From an uncultured Prevotella sp. (GTDB lineage: Bacteria > Bacteroidota > Bacteroidia > Bacteroidales > Bacteroidaceae): DNA of 44,944 bases. Below, piece after piece: positions 8,073 through 16,009 of the stretch. Under the pieces are notes generated by a model. It saw nothing but the letters and a program-made list of their open reading frames with translations, ran no database searches and was not told where the DNA came from. Where the stretch lies: the NCBI GenBank assembly GCA_905235325.1, contig CAJOLE010000023.1:1-44944 (forward strand). The letters run 5' to 3'. How positions within the stretch are numbered: position 1 is the first letter of the stretch; each line of letters begins with the position of its first letter. Position numbers and translations under genes: made by a program.

Positions 8073-10100
8073 ATGACAGTATGTATAGCAGAGAAGCCGA
8101 GCGTGGCCCGCGACATTGCCCGCATCCTGGGGGCTACGGGCCAGCACGACGGCTACATGGAAGGTAACGGCTACCAGGTGACGTGGACTTTTGGCCACCT
8201 GTGTACGCTGAAGGAGCCGGGCGACTACACGCCGGCGTGGAGGTCGTGGGCGCTGACCCAGCTGCCCATGGTGCCGCCGCGCTTCGGCATCAAGCTCATC
8301 GATGACCGCGGCGTGGAGAAGCAGTTTGCCACCATCGAGCGGCTGATGCAGAAGGCCGACGGCATCGTCAACTGCGGCGACGCGGGCCAGGAGGGCGAGC
8401 TGATCCAGCGCTGGGTGATGCAGAAGGCGGGCGCTACGTGCCCCGTGAAGCGGCTGTGGATATCGTCGATGACCGACGAGGCCATCCGTGAGGGCTTCGC
8501 CAACCTGAAGGACGAGCAGGACTACCAGCCGCTCTATATGGCGGGGCTTAGCCGCGCCATCGGCGACTGGCTGCTCGGCATGAACGCCACACGCCTCTAC
8601 ACGCTGAAGTACGGCCAGAACCGTCAGGTGCTCTCCATCGGCCGCGTGCAGACGCCCACGCTGGCCCTTATCGTGAACCGCCAGAAGGAGATTGAGAACT
8701 TCAAGCCCGAGCCCTACTGGGTGCTGGCCACCGTCTACCGCGACACCACGTTCACCGCCACGAAAGGCAAGTTCACGTCGAAGGAGGAGGGCGAGAAGGC
8801 CTTTGCCACCATCGAGGGCAAGCCGTTCACGGTGACAAAGGTAGAGAAGAAGGAGGGTAGGGAGCAGCCGCCGCAGCTGTACGACCTGACGTCGCTGCAG
8901 GTAGACTGCAACCGCAAGTTCGGCTTCTCGGCCGAGATGACGCTGAACCTCATCCAGAGCCTCTACGAGAAGAAGTACACCACCTACCCGCGCGTCGACA
9001 CACAGTATCTCTCTGACGACATCTACCCTAAGTGCCCGCAGACGCTCAACGGCCTGTATCAGACACAGTTCGGCGGCGTCGCACCCTACGCGGAGTTCAT
9101 CAGGCCCATCGGCGGCAAGCCGCTGAAGAAGTCGAAGCGCGTGTTCGACACGTCGAAGGTCACCGACCACCACGCCATCATTCCCACGGGCATCGCTCCC
9201 CAGTACCTGAGCGATGCCGAGCAGAAAGTGTTCGACCTCGTGGCCCGCCGCTTCATCGGCGTGTTCCTGCCTGACTGCAAGTTCTCGACGACGACGGTGC
9301 TGGGCGAGGTCGACGGCATCGAGTTCAAGGTGACGGGCAAGGAGATTCTGGACCCAGGCTGGCGCGTGGTCAGGGAAAAGACCCAAGAAGCCCCGGAAAC
9401 CCAAGAAAAGAAAGACGACGACGAGGAGCGCACGCTGCCCACCTTCGTCAAGGGCGAAAGCGGCGACCACCAGCCGACGCTCACGGAGAAGTGGACGACG
9501 CCCCCACCTTATTACAATGAGGCCTCGCTGCTGCGGGCGATGGAGACGGCCGGCAAGTTCGTGGAGGACGAGACGCTCCGCGCCGCCATGAAGGAGAACG
9601 GCATCGGCCGCCCGTCGAGCCGCGCCGGCATCATCGAGACGCTCTTCAAGCGCCACTACATCAAGCGCGACCGCAAGCGACTCATCGCCACGCCGACGGG
9701 CATCGAACTGATCGACCTCATCCGCGAGGAACTGCTGAAGAGCTGCGAACTGACCGGCATCTGGGAGAAGAAGCTGCGCGACATCGAGCACCAGACATAC
9801 GACGCCCAGCAGTTTATCGAGGAGCTGAAGGCGCAGGTCACAGAGATTGTCAACGAGGTGATGAGCGACCCGTCGAACCGCCGCGTCACCCTGCTCACCG
9901 ATGCTGACCTGAAGAAAGTCAAGTCGCCAAAGACGGCCAAGGCACCCACGAAAACGGCTGCGAAAGCCCCGGCGAAGACCGGCTCGCCCGAGGGCCAGAC
10001 CTGCCCCCTCTGCGGCAAGGGCCACATCATCCGCGGCAAGACCGCCTACGGCTGCTCTGAGTGGAAAAACGGCTGCACCTACCGGCTGCCGTTCACGTAG
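8073..10100 (+). CDS. topB: DNA topoisomerase III
   Basis: The 675-residue protein is a type IA topoisomerase. The TOPRIM domain begins CIAEKPSVARDIA and carries the acidic metal site DAGQEGELI near residue 108. The region with LWISSMTDEAI and GRVQTPTLALIV follows, and the active-site Tyr305 lies in TTYPRVDT. A C-terminal zinc ribbon (CPLCGKG..YGCSEWKNGC) follows a Lys/Ala/Pro-rich linker. The enzyme relaxes and decatenates single-stranded regions, resolving replication and recombination intermediates. No mobile-element genes lie next to it, so it appears to be the chromosomal copy. The ATG at 8073 is the first start after the promoter. The next gene begins 59 bp downstream. Confidence 0.95.
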   Translation: MTVCIAEKPSVARDIARILGATGQHDGYMEGNGYQVTWTFGHLCTLKEPGDYTPAWRSWALTQLPMVPPRFGIKLIDDRGVEKQFATIERLMQKADGIVNCGDAGQEGELIQRWVMQKAGATCPVKRLWISSMTDEAIREGFANLKDEQDYQPLYMAGLSRAIGDWLLGMNATRLYTLKYGQNRQVLSIGRVQTPTLALIVNRQKEIENFKPEPYWVLATVYRDTTFTATKGKFTSKEEGEKAFATIEGKPFTVTKVEKKEGREQPPQLYDLTSLQVDCNRKFGFSAEMTLNLIQSLYEKKYTTYPRVDTQYLSDDIYPKCPQTLNGLYQTQFGGVAPYAEFIRPIGGKPLKKSKRVFDTSKVTDHHAIIPTGIAPQYLSDAEQKVFDLVARRFIGVFLPDCKFSTTTVLGEVDGIEFKVTGKEILDPGWRVVREKTQEAPETQEKKDDDEERTLPTFVKGESGDHQPTLTEKWTTPPPYYNEASLLRAMETAGKFVEDETLRAAMKENGIGRPSSRAGIIETLFKRHYIKRDRKRLIATPTGIELIDLIREELLKSCELTGIWEKKLRDIEHQTYDAQQFIEELKAQVTEIVNEVMSDPSNRRVTLLTDADLKKVKSPKTAKAPTKTAAKAPAKTGSPEGQTCPLCGKGHIIRGKTAYGCSEWKNGCTYRLPFT

Positions 10101-10159
10101 AATGCAGCTTTTCGGCCGTTGATACAATATTTCCCCGAGTCACGGCGTTATTAGAATGT

Positions 10160-12241
10160 ATGCAAAGGCTTGTCACCATATTATATATAGTATTGGCGGC
10201 CGTACTCCTTGAGGGGTGCGGCGCCGATGTTGCCGTGAAGAAGGGCGACAAGTTCTACGCCCTGGGCGAATACTTCGACGCCGCCGCACAATACAAGAAA
10301 GCCTACGCCCAGACACCGACGAAGGAGCGCAAGCTGCGCGGACAGCGGGCCATGAAGATGGCCGACAGCTACCGCCGCTACAACAACACGCAGCGGGCAG
10401 TGGCTGCCTACAATAGCGCCGTGCGCTACAAGCAACAGGACTCGCTGACGCAATACTTCCTCGGACAACTGCTGATGAAGAACGGCGACTACAAGGGCGC
10501 TGCCAAGAGTTTCCAGGCGGCCATCGACAGCCTGCAACATACCGACAGCCCCTACCTTGTGCTGGCTAAGGAGGGACTGAAAGCGGCCACAGCGGCACCC
10601 GAGCTGAGGAAGAAAGACTCAAAATATTCGGTGAAGCGCGAGGAGCTGTTCAACTCACGGCGCGCCGACTACTCGCCCATGCTCTGCGGCGACGCCGACG
10701 ACCAACTCTACTTCACGTCGACGCGCAACCAGGCGCAGGGCGACGAGCTGAGCGGCATCACCGGCACGAAGAACGGCGACATCTTCTTCGCACAGAAGGA
10801 CGACAAGGGAAAGTGGGGCAAGCCGCAGACCATCGACTCCGAACTGAACTCAGCCTTCGACGAGGGGGCCTGCTGCTTCAGCCCCGACGGCAGGACGATG
10901 TACCTCACACTGTGCAAGACCGACCCCGACTACCCCCGCTACGCCACCATCATCAAGTCGCAGCGCAGCGATGCCTCGTGGGGCAAGCCGACGGAAGTTG
11001 TCGTAGCCAAGGACACGCTCTCGACCTTCGCCCACCCCGCCGTATCGCCCGACGGGCTGTGGCTCTACTTCGTCAGCAACATGCCCGGCGGCATGGGTGG
11101 CTACGACATCTGGCGCTGCGAGCTGACGCAGTCGGGCACGGGGCCCGTCGAGAACCTCGGCGCGCCCGTCAACACGCCGGGCAACGAGATGTTCCCCACA
11201 TTCCGACCCAATGGCGACCTATACTTCTCGTCAGACGGCCACCCGGGGCTCGGCGGCCTCGACGTGTTCATTGCCAAACCCGACGAGACGGGATGGCAGC
11301 TGGAACACCCGGGCTACCCGCTGAACTCACAGGGCGACGACTTCGGACTGACGTTCGAGGGACTGCGCAACCAAGGCTACTTCTCAAGCAACCGGGGCGA
11401 CGCCCGAGGCTGGGACCACATCTATTCGTTCTCGAAGTCGGAGGTGATGCTGACCGTCAAGGGATGGGTCTACGAGATGGATGGCTATGAGCTGCCAGCC
11501 GGACAGGTCTACATGGTGGGCAACGACGGCACCAACCAGAAGCTGAGCGTCAAGGGCGACGGCTCCTTTACCTACGAGATTCAGACGGGCGTCGACTACG
11601 TGCTGCTCGGCACGTGCAGCGGCTACCTGAACCACAAGGAGGAGCTGCGCGTCGACACGGCCACCGTCTCGAACGAGTACGTGCTGCAGTTCCCCCTGGC
11701 CAACATCTCGGCACCGGTGCTCATCGAGAACATCTTCTACGACTTCGACAAGGCCACGCTCAGACCCGAGTCGGCCACAGCCCTCGACCAGCTGGTGAAG
11801 TTGCTGAATGACAACCCCCACGTCACCATCGAACTGTCAGCCCATACCGACTACAAAGGCTCAAACCAATACAACGAACGGCTGTCGCAGCGCCGCGCCG
11901 AGTCGGTGGTCAACTACCTGATAGCCCACGGCATTGCCGCCGACCGGCTGACACCGAAGGGCTACGGCGAGGACAAGCCGAAGACCATCCGGCGTAAGGT
12001 GGCCGCCAAGTACCCGTTCCTGAAGGAGGGCGACGTGCTGACCGAGGACTTCGTCAAGGCACTGAAGGACGAGGAGCAGCAGGAGGCGTGTAACCAGATG
12101 AACCGCCGCACGGAGTTCATCGTGCTGCGCACCACCTATGGTATGTTCGACGAGGAAGGAAAACTGAAGAACCCGCCGACGCCCCGGCAGGCGACGGAAG
12201 AGGACGGGAACGTTAAGAACGACGATGACGACTGGTTCTAA
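10160..12241 (+). CDS. PorE-like OmpA-family lipoprotein (TPR, PD40 propeller, OmpA C-terminus)
   Basis: The 693-residue lipoprotein has a signal ending LEGC (Cys20). TPR-like helices occupy residues ~25-150 (KKGDKFYALGEYFDAAAQYKKAY). Five PD40/WD40-like blades follow from ~175 to 430 (CCFSPDGRTMYLT, HPAVSPDGLWLYF, TFRPNGDLYFSS), then a carboxypeptidase-regulatory-like beta domain and a C-terminal OmpA peptidoglycan-binding domain (YDFDKATLRPES, SAHTDYKGSNQYNERLSQRRA). This order matches PorE of the type IX secretion system, which tethers the machine to peptidoglycan. porQ and two proteins with T9SS-like C-termini lie in the same window. I start at 10160 because the signal peptide begins there; the longer frame from 10061 overlaps topB. 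PorE identity rests on architecture only; other OmpA/PD40 proteins share part of it. Confidence 0.82.
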   Translation: MQRLVTILYIVLAAVLLEGCGADVAVKKGDKFYALGEYFDAAAQYKKAYAQTPTKERKLRGQRAMKMADSYRRYNNTQRAVAAYNSAVRYKQQDSLTQYFLGQLLMKNGDYKGAAKSFQAAIDSLQHTDSPYLVLAKEGLKAATAAPELRKKDSKYSVKREELFNSRRADYSPMLCGDADDQLYFTSTRNQAQGDELSGITGTKNGDIFFAQKDDKGKWGKPQTIDSELNSAFDEGACCFSPDGRTMYLTLCKTDPDYPRYATIIKSQRSDASWGKPTEVVVAKDTLSTFAHPAVSPDGLWLYFVSNMPGGMGGYDIWRCELTQSGTGPVENLGAPVNTPGNEMFPTFRPNGDLYFSSDGHPGLGGLDVFIAKPDETGWQLEHPGYPLNSQGDDFGLTFEGLRNQGYFSSNRGDARGWDHIYSFSKSEVMLTVKGWVYEMDGYELPAGQVYMVGNDGTNQKLSVKGDGSFTYEIQTGVDYVLLGTCSGYLNHKEELRVDTATVSNEYVLQFPLANISAPVLIENIFYDFDKATLRPESATALDQLVKLLNDNPHVTIELSAHTDYKGSNQYNERLSQRRAESVVNYLIAHGIAADRLTPKGYGEDKPKTIRRKVAAKYPFLKEGDVLTEDFVKALKDEEQQEACNQMNRRTEFIVLRTTYGMFDEEGKLKNPPTPRQATEEDGNVKNDDDDWF

Positions 12242-12573
12242 AACGCTCCGCAGCGCACGCGGCTGACCACCTCGCCGAGAGCCAGCAGCCCCACGATTCC
12301 CACAGAGACCGCAAACGTCAGCACCTGCTGCGACGTGGGCGGCGTGTTGGCAAGCATAAGCAAGCCGTGGGCGATGATTTCCCACCCCCTAAACAGCGCA
12401 AACAGCACCACGGCCACAACGACGCAGAACACCGTCCACAGGCGGCTGAGACTCCCGACGTCGCGCCGGGGCAGTTGCTGCATCACACGGTCGGTGAATC
12501 CCTCGTCGGCCAGCTGCATCTCCTTCATCGGCCGGAACAGCTGTTCCAGAAGATCGTTATCTGTCATATCCAT
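12238..12573 (-). CDS. DUF5056-like small membrane protein, candidate anti-sigma partner
   Basis: The 111-residue protein has a charged N-terminal half (LLEQLFRPMKEMQLADEGFTDRVMQQLP) and two transmembrane segments (WTVFCVVVAVVLFALF and VLTFAVSVGIVGLLALG). The pattern FTxRVMxxLP before the first helix is that of DUF5056 proteins next to ECF sigma genes in Bacteroidetes. Its start overlaps the end of the sigma gene by 17 nt (or 11 nt if the ATG at 12567 is used), so the two are translationally coupled. A cytoplasmic domain anchored in the membrane and coupled to a sigma factor suggests anti-sigma action; that is inference. The 3' ends of this gene and of the PorE-like gene overlap by four bases. 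Confidence 0.75.
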   Translation of the reverse strand: MDMTDNDLLEQLFRPMKEMQLADEGFTDRVMQQLPRRDVGSLSRLWTVFCVVVAVVLFALFRGWEIIAHGLLMLANTPPTSQQVLTFAVSVGIVGLLALGEVVSRVRCGAF

Positions 12574-13090
12574 TCTGTCTTAAATAGTCTGCCATCTTTT
12601 CCTTGCCGCGCTTCAGGTGAGACTTCACCGTCCCCGCAGGCATCTTCGTTATCCCGGCAATCTCGTCGATGGCGTAACCGTCGACAAGCTGCAGGGTGAT
12701 ACAAGTACGCTCCTCGTCGCGAAGCTGGGCGAGAGCGTTGTAGAGGTCCATCTCCAGCGAAGAATGTGGGGTGACGAGCGTGTTCACTTTCAGCTGTTCG
12801 CAGCCCACTTCCGGCTTCGTGCTTCTGCAGTGGTCGTACCACACGTTGTAAGCAATCCGCGTGAGCCACGTCAGGAAGCTCGACGTGCCGCGATACTGCG
12901 AGATATGGGTGTAAGCCTTCAGGAACGTGTCCTGTGCCAGGTCGTCGCTCAGCATCTCGTCGCCCAACGTCTGGCTCAGGAAGAACCGGCGCACAGGCGA
13001 CTGATATTCGCGCATCAGCCGGTCGAAAGCCTGCTTGTTGCCGAATACCGCCACCTGCGTAGCGAGAGAGATGTCATTGAGCCGTCCCAC
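12557..13090 (-). CDS. ECF-type RNA polymerase sigma-70 factor
   Basis: The 177-residue protein has sigma region 2 at ~25-95 (FDRLMREYQSPVRRFF, DDLAQDTFLKAY, SFLTWLTRIAYNVWYDHCR) and region 4 at ~120-172 (LAQLRDEERTCITLQLVDGY, IDEIAGITKMPAGTVKSHLKRG), joined by a short linker, as in ECF sigma factors. It lies third in a minus-strand operon behind the DUF6249-like and PspC genes, and is followed by an overlapping small membrane protein that may hold it at the membrane. The gene set suggests an envelope-stress or surface-signalling circuit. No SusC/FecR partners are present, so it is not the usual polysaccharide-locus type. Confidence 0.92.
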   Translation of the reverse strand: MGRLNDISLATQVAVFGNKQAFDRLMREYQSPVRRFFLSQTLGDEMLSDDLAQDTFLKAYTHISQYRGTSSFLTWLTRIAYNVWYDHCRSTKPEVGCEQLKVNTLVTPHSSLEMDLYNALAQLRDEERTCITLQLVDGYAIDEIAGITKMPAGTVKSHLKRGKEKMADYLRQNGYDR

Positions 13091-13099
13091 ACGAATAGC

Positions 13100-13291
13100 T
13101 TATAGTTTGTGCTTCTCGGGCATCACAATCCACAGCACGAAGTAGAACAGCACGCCGCAGAAGGCCGTGAAGATGGAGAGGAAGGCGTAAGCCACACGCA
13201 CCATCACGGGGTCGAAGTCGAAATACTCTGCCAGTCCGCCACATACTCCGGCAAATACTCTGTCGTCAGAGCGCATCAGTTTCTTTTCCAT
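13100..13291 (-). CDS. PspC domain protein
   Basis: This is a 63-residue protein consisting of a single PspC domain: KKLMRSDDRVFAGVCGGLAEYFDFDP, then one long hydrophobic segment and the typical ending IVMPE. The family name comes from phage-shock protein C, an inner-membrane sensor. The gene is 9 bp upstream of the sigma start and 15 bp downstream of the DUF6249-like gene, so co-transcription is likely. Confidence 0.9.
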   Translation of the reverse strand: MEKKLMRSDDRVFAGVCGGLAEYFDFDPVMVRVAYAFLSIFTAFCGVLFYFVLWIVMPEKHKL

Positions 13292-13306
13292 AGTTTCTTT
13301 TTATGT

Positions 13307-13915
13307 TTAATGATTCTTCGATGTCTTCACAATAGCCAGCTTGCCCAGTCCGATGACCGTCACCAGAATACCGACGCCAACGCCCAGCGTGCTGCCGATG
13401 TAGCCGAAGAAGGCCAGCAACCCGATGCCGAGGAACGTCTGGCGCAGACCCTTCTGCCACAGCTCGTCGTCGGTCTCCTTGCGGTCAACGAACAGCTCGT
13501 CGGGAATGGGCTGCCCCTGCTTCATGGCCATCTCTGCCATCTTCATCTTCTGTTTGCGGTTCTTGTAGAGGAAGAAGAAGAGCAGCGCTAGAATGACAAT
13601 CGGCGAAACGACAAAGATGATGACCAGCACCGACAGGACGAACGTCATGCCCATCAATCCATCGACACCGATGTTGCCGAAGATGTCGCTCACGATGCCG
13701 CCGCCGTTCACGTAGCCTCCGATGCGGTGGTGACGGCTGACCACCGTCGAGTCGTCGGCCGTCTGGGTCGTGTCGCTGTACGCCTCCAGCGCGTCGTCCT
13801 GTCCGGTGGAGTCGACCAGTTCTTCCGTGGCCTTCGGATTCTTACTCTGAGCCGTCGCCGTCTGCCCCATTGCCAGGGTCAGCAGCATTGCCATTGCTAT
13901 CAGATACTTTTTCAT
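13307..13915 (-). CDS. DUF6249-like membrane protein with signal peptide
   Basis: The 202-residue product has a signal peptide (MKKYLIAMAMLLTLAMG..TATAQ) and an acidic Ser/Thr-rich periplasmic segment to ~residue 60. Next come a transmembrane helix (FVLSVLVIIFVVSPIVILALL), a basic cytoplasmic Lys/Met stretch with GQPIPDELF, and two further hydrophobic helices rich in Gly. This arrangement is that of the DUF6249 proteins found with ECF sigma genes in Bacteroides and Prevotella. Function is unknown. It leads the four-gene operon, and its start is preceded by a clear AAGGAG, rare among genes here, implying efficient translation. Confidence 0.75.
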   Translation of the reverse strand: MKKYLIAMAMLLTLAMGQTATAQSKNPKATEELVDSTGQDDALEAYSDTTQTADDSTVVSRHHRIGGYVNGGGIVSDIFGNIGVDGLMGMTFVLSVLVIIFVVSPIVILALLFFFLYKNRKQKMKMAEMAMKQGQPIPDELFVDRKETDDELWQKGLRQTFLGIGLLAFFGYIGSTLGVGVGILVTVIGLGKLAIVKTSKNH

Positions 13916-13973
13916 AATTCTGTCTCCTTTTTGTTGTTTCTTTGAACGTTAGACGTAACAAAGCGGGAAATTG

Positions 13974-14004
13974 TTGCAAAGTTCGCAGTTTTTTTTTAAT
14001 TTTG
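13974..14004 (+). promoter_or_regulatory. Promoter of the rsmF-like gene
   Basis: TTG at 13974-13976 is followed after 20 bp by TAATTTTG at 13997-14004, giving a start near 14011 and a leader of only about a dozen bases before the ATG at 14023. Confidence 0.7.
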
Positions 14005-14022
14005 CACCCGAAAAGCAGAAAA

Positions 14023-15237
14023 ATGATGCAATTGCCAGAGGATTTTGTAAGGAGCACCCGCGAGACGATGGGTGAAGAGCGGTTCCAGCGGTATCTGGAA
14101 TCGTTCGGCGAGGACGTTCCCGTCAGCATCAGACTCAATCCGCTGAAGGTTGACAGCCACGAATGGACGGTTGCTGGCGGCGAGCCTGTCCCCTGGTGCC
14201 GGGGCGGCTACTACCTGCCCTGCCGCCCCAACTTCACGATGGACCCGCTGCTGCACGCCGGATGCTACTACGTCCAGGAGGCAGCGTCGATGTTTCTCGA
14301 CGAGGTGCTGCGCCAACACCTGCCCCAGCGCCAGCTGACGGCCCTTGACCTCTGTGCTGCACCGGGCGGGAAGTCAACGCTGATGGCGGCGGCACTGCCC
14401 GATGGCAGCATGCTCTACTCTAACGAGCCGGTACGCCAGCGGGCCAGCATCCTGGCTGAGAACGTTGCGAAGTGGGGCTATCCGAACCACATCGTCACCA
14501 ACCAATACCCCGAGTCCTACCGCAAGTCGAAGTTACGCTTCGACGTCATCCTCTGCGATGTCCCCTGCTCAGGCGAAGGTATGTTCCGCAAGGACCCGGC
14601 CACCATCCGCGAGTGGAGCCGGCAGAACGTGGAGCGGTGCTGGCAGTTGCAGCGCGACATCGTCAGCGATGCTTGGGCGTGCCTGAACGACGGCGGTCTG
14701 CTCATCTACAGCACCTGCACCTTCAACACCCGAGAGAACGAGGAGAACGTCCGTTGGATCTGCGAGGAGTTCGGAGCCGAAGTCCTGCCCGTCGACGTCA
14801 GCCCCGCGTGGAACATCACTGGTTCGCTGCTCCCGGGCTTCGATCTGCCCGTCTACCGCTTCATCCCCGGCATCACCCGCTCGGAGGGACTGTTCATGGC
14901 GGTTTTGCGCAAGAAAGGCAAAACTCGGAACCCCCCACCAACCTCCCCCTCGGGGGAGATTGGTGGGGGGTTGTTGGTAGCCTCCCCCCCTCGGGGGGAG
15001 GTTGGTGGGGGGGTCGTGCCGCTGACCTACCCTCAAGCCATCGCCTACCTCCGGGGCGAAGCCCTCGTACTGCCCGAGGACACCCCACGCGGCATTGTCA
15101 CCGTCAGTTTCCTCGGCTATCCTTTAGGAACGGCGAAAAACATCGGCACGCGGGCCAACAACCAGTATCCCAAAGAATGGCGAATCAAGACTACCCATAT
15201 CAACAACGATTATGAAGCAATACTTAGACATACTTAA
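14023..15237 (+). CDS. rsmF: RsmF-like 16S rRNA (cytosine-C5)-methyltransferase
   Basis: The 404-residue protein belongs to the NOL1/NOP2/Sun group. It carries the SAM motif [10 protein letters not shown], motif [11 protein letters not shown] and motif [14 protein letters not shown], the last two supplying the paired cysteines of m5C methyltransferases. The C-terminal RsmF-type RNA-binding region ([32 protein letters not shown]) follows. Between catalytic and C-terminal parts, residues ~303-332 are an odd Pro/Gly/Ser-rich stretch encoded by two GC-rich palindromes inserted in frame. The start is at 14023, or the adjacent ATG at 14026; the promoter excludes the upstream ATG at 13942. The 3' end overlaps thyA by 26 nt. 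Confidence 0.9.
   Translation: MMQLPEDFVRSTRETMGEERFQRYLESFGEDVPVSIRLNPLKVDSHEWTVAGGEPVPWCRGGYYLPCRPNFTMDPLLHAGCYYVQEAASMFLDEVLRQHLPQRQLTALDLCAAPGGKSTLMAAALPDGSMLYSNEPVRQRASILAENVAKWGYPNHIVTNQYPESYRKSKLRFDVILCDVPCSGEGMFRKDPATIREWSRQNVERCWQLQRDIVSDAWACLNDGGLLIYSTCTFNTRENEENVRWICEEFGAEVLPVDVSPAWNITGSLLPGFDLPVYRFIPGITRSEGLFMAVLRKKGKTRNPPPTSPSGEIGGGLLVASPPRGEVGGGVVPLTYPQAIAYLRGEALVLPEDTPRGIVTVSFLGYPLGTAKNIGTRANNQYPKEWRIKTTHINNDYEAILRHT
14929..15017. repeat. Two GC-rich palindromic repeats inserted in frame in rsmF
   Basis: The first unit has 20-nt arms (14929-14948 with 14953-14972), differing at one pair, around the loop CTCG. The second has the core CCTCCCCCC (14981-14989) with GGGGGGAGG (14993-15001), followed by another GGTTGGTGGGG tail. 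Both share the motif ACC(A)ACCTCCCC..GGGGAGGTTGGTGGGG. A related-looking hairpin lies at 216-232. Such elements are usually intergenic; here the combined length keeps the rsmF frame open and adds about 29 residues. Confidence 0.85.
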
Positions 15238-16006
15238 CCGTATCCTGACCGAGGGCACCCAGAAGGGCGACCGCACAGGAACAGGCACCATCAGCATCTT
15301 CGGAACGCAGTCGCGCTATGATTTAGCGGACGGATTCCCCCTGCTGACGACGAAGAAACTACATTTGAAGTCAATCATCTACGAACTGCTATGGTTCCTC
15401 AAGGGCGACACCAACGTGCGCTGGCTGCAGGAGCACGGGGTGCGCATCTGGAACGAGTGGGCCGACGAGAACGGGGAATTAGGTCCCGTCTACGGCCACC
15501 AGTGGCGGTCGTGGCCCGACTACAAGGGCGGCACCATCGACCAGATACAATACGTGCTCGACCAGCTGAAGACGAACCCCAACTCGCGCCGGATGATCGT
15601 CTCGGCGTGGAACGTGGCCGAAGTCAATGAGATGGCACTGCCCCCGTGCCACACCATCTTCCAGTTCTACGTGGCCGACGGGCGGCTAAGCCTGCAACTC
15701 TACCAGCGCTCGGCCGACACTTTCCTCGGCGTGCCGTTCAACATTGCCTCGTATGCTTTGCTGCTCTTGATGATGGCCCAGGTTACGGGCTTCGAAGCGG
15801 GCGACTTTGTCCACACCACAGGCGACACCCACCTCTATCTGAACCACTTGGACCAGGCCCGCCTGCAACTGACCCGCGAGCCGCGCCCCTTGCCACGGAT
15901 GGTGCTGAACCCCGACGTGAAGTCGCTGTTCGACTTCACATACGAGGACTTCCAGCTTGAGGGCTACGACCCGTGGCCCCACATCAAGGCTGAGGTAAGT
16001 GTCTAA
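15212..16006 (+). CDS. thyA: Thymidylate synthase
   Basis: The 264-residue enzyme is full length. Visible motifs are DRTGTGT, the nucleophile Cys146 in [33 protein letters not shown], and [11 protein letters not shown]. It methylates dUMP to dTMP using methylenetetrahydrofolate in the cytoplasm. It overlaps the end of rsmF by 26 nt and so is probably translated from the same message. The dihydrofolate reductase gene that often follows thyA is absent here: the next gene converges from the other strand only 3 bp downstream. Confidence 0.97.
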   Translation: MKQYLDILNRILTEGTQKGDRTGTGTISIFGTQSRYDLADGFPLLTTKKLHLKSIIYELLWFLKGDTNVRWLQEHGVRIWNEWADENGELGPVYGHQWRSWPDYKGGTIDQIQYVLDQLKTNPNSRRMIVSAWNVAEVNEMALPPCHTIFQFYVADGRLSLQLYQRSADTFLGVPFNIASYALLLLMMAQVTGFEAGDFVHTTGDTHLYLNHLDQARLQLTREPRPLPRMVLNPDVKSLFDFTYEDFQLEGYDPWPHIKAEVSV

Positions 16007-16009
16007 GCG

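Noticed and set aside
8073..10100. topB as part of a conjugative element
   Set aside because: No tra, mob, integrase or transposase genes are visible in the window and the neighbours are housekeeping genes.
8004..10127. 707-residue minus-strand frame opposite topB
   Set aside because: It mirrors the topB codons exactly, has antisense-type composition and no family features; topB has all catalytic motifs and a promoter.
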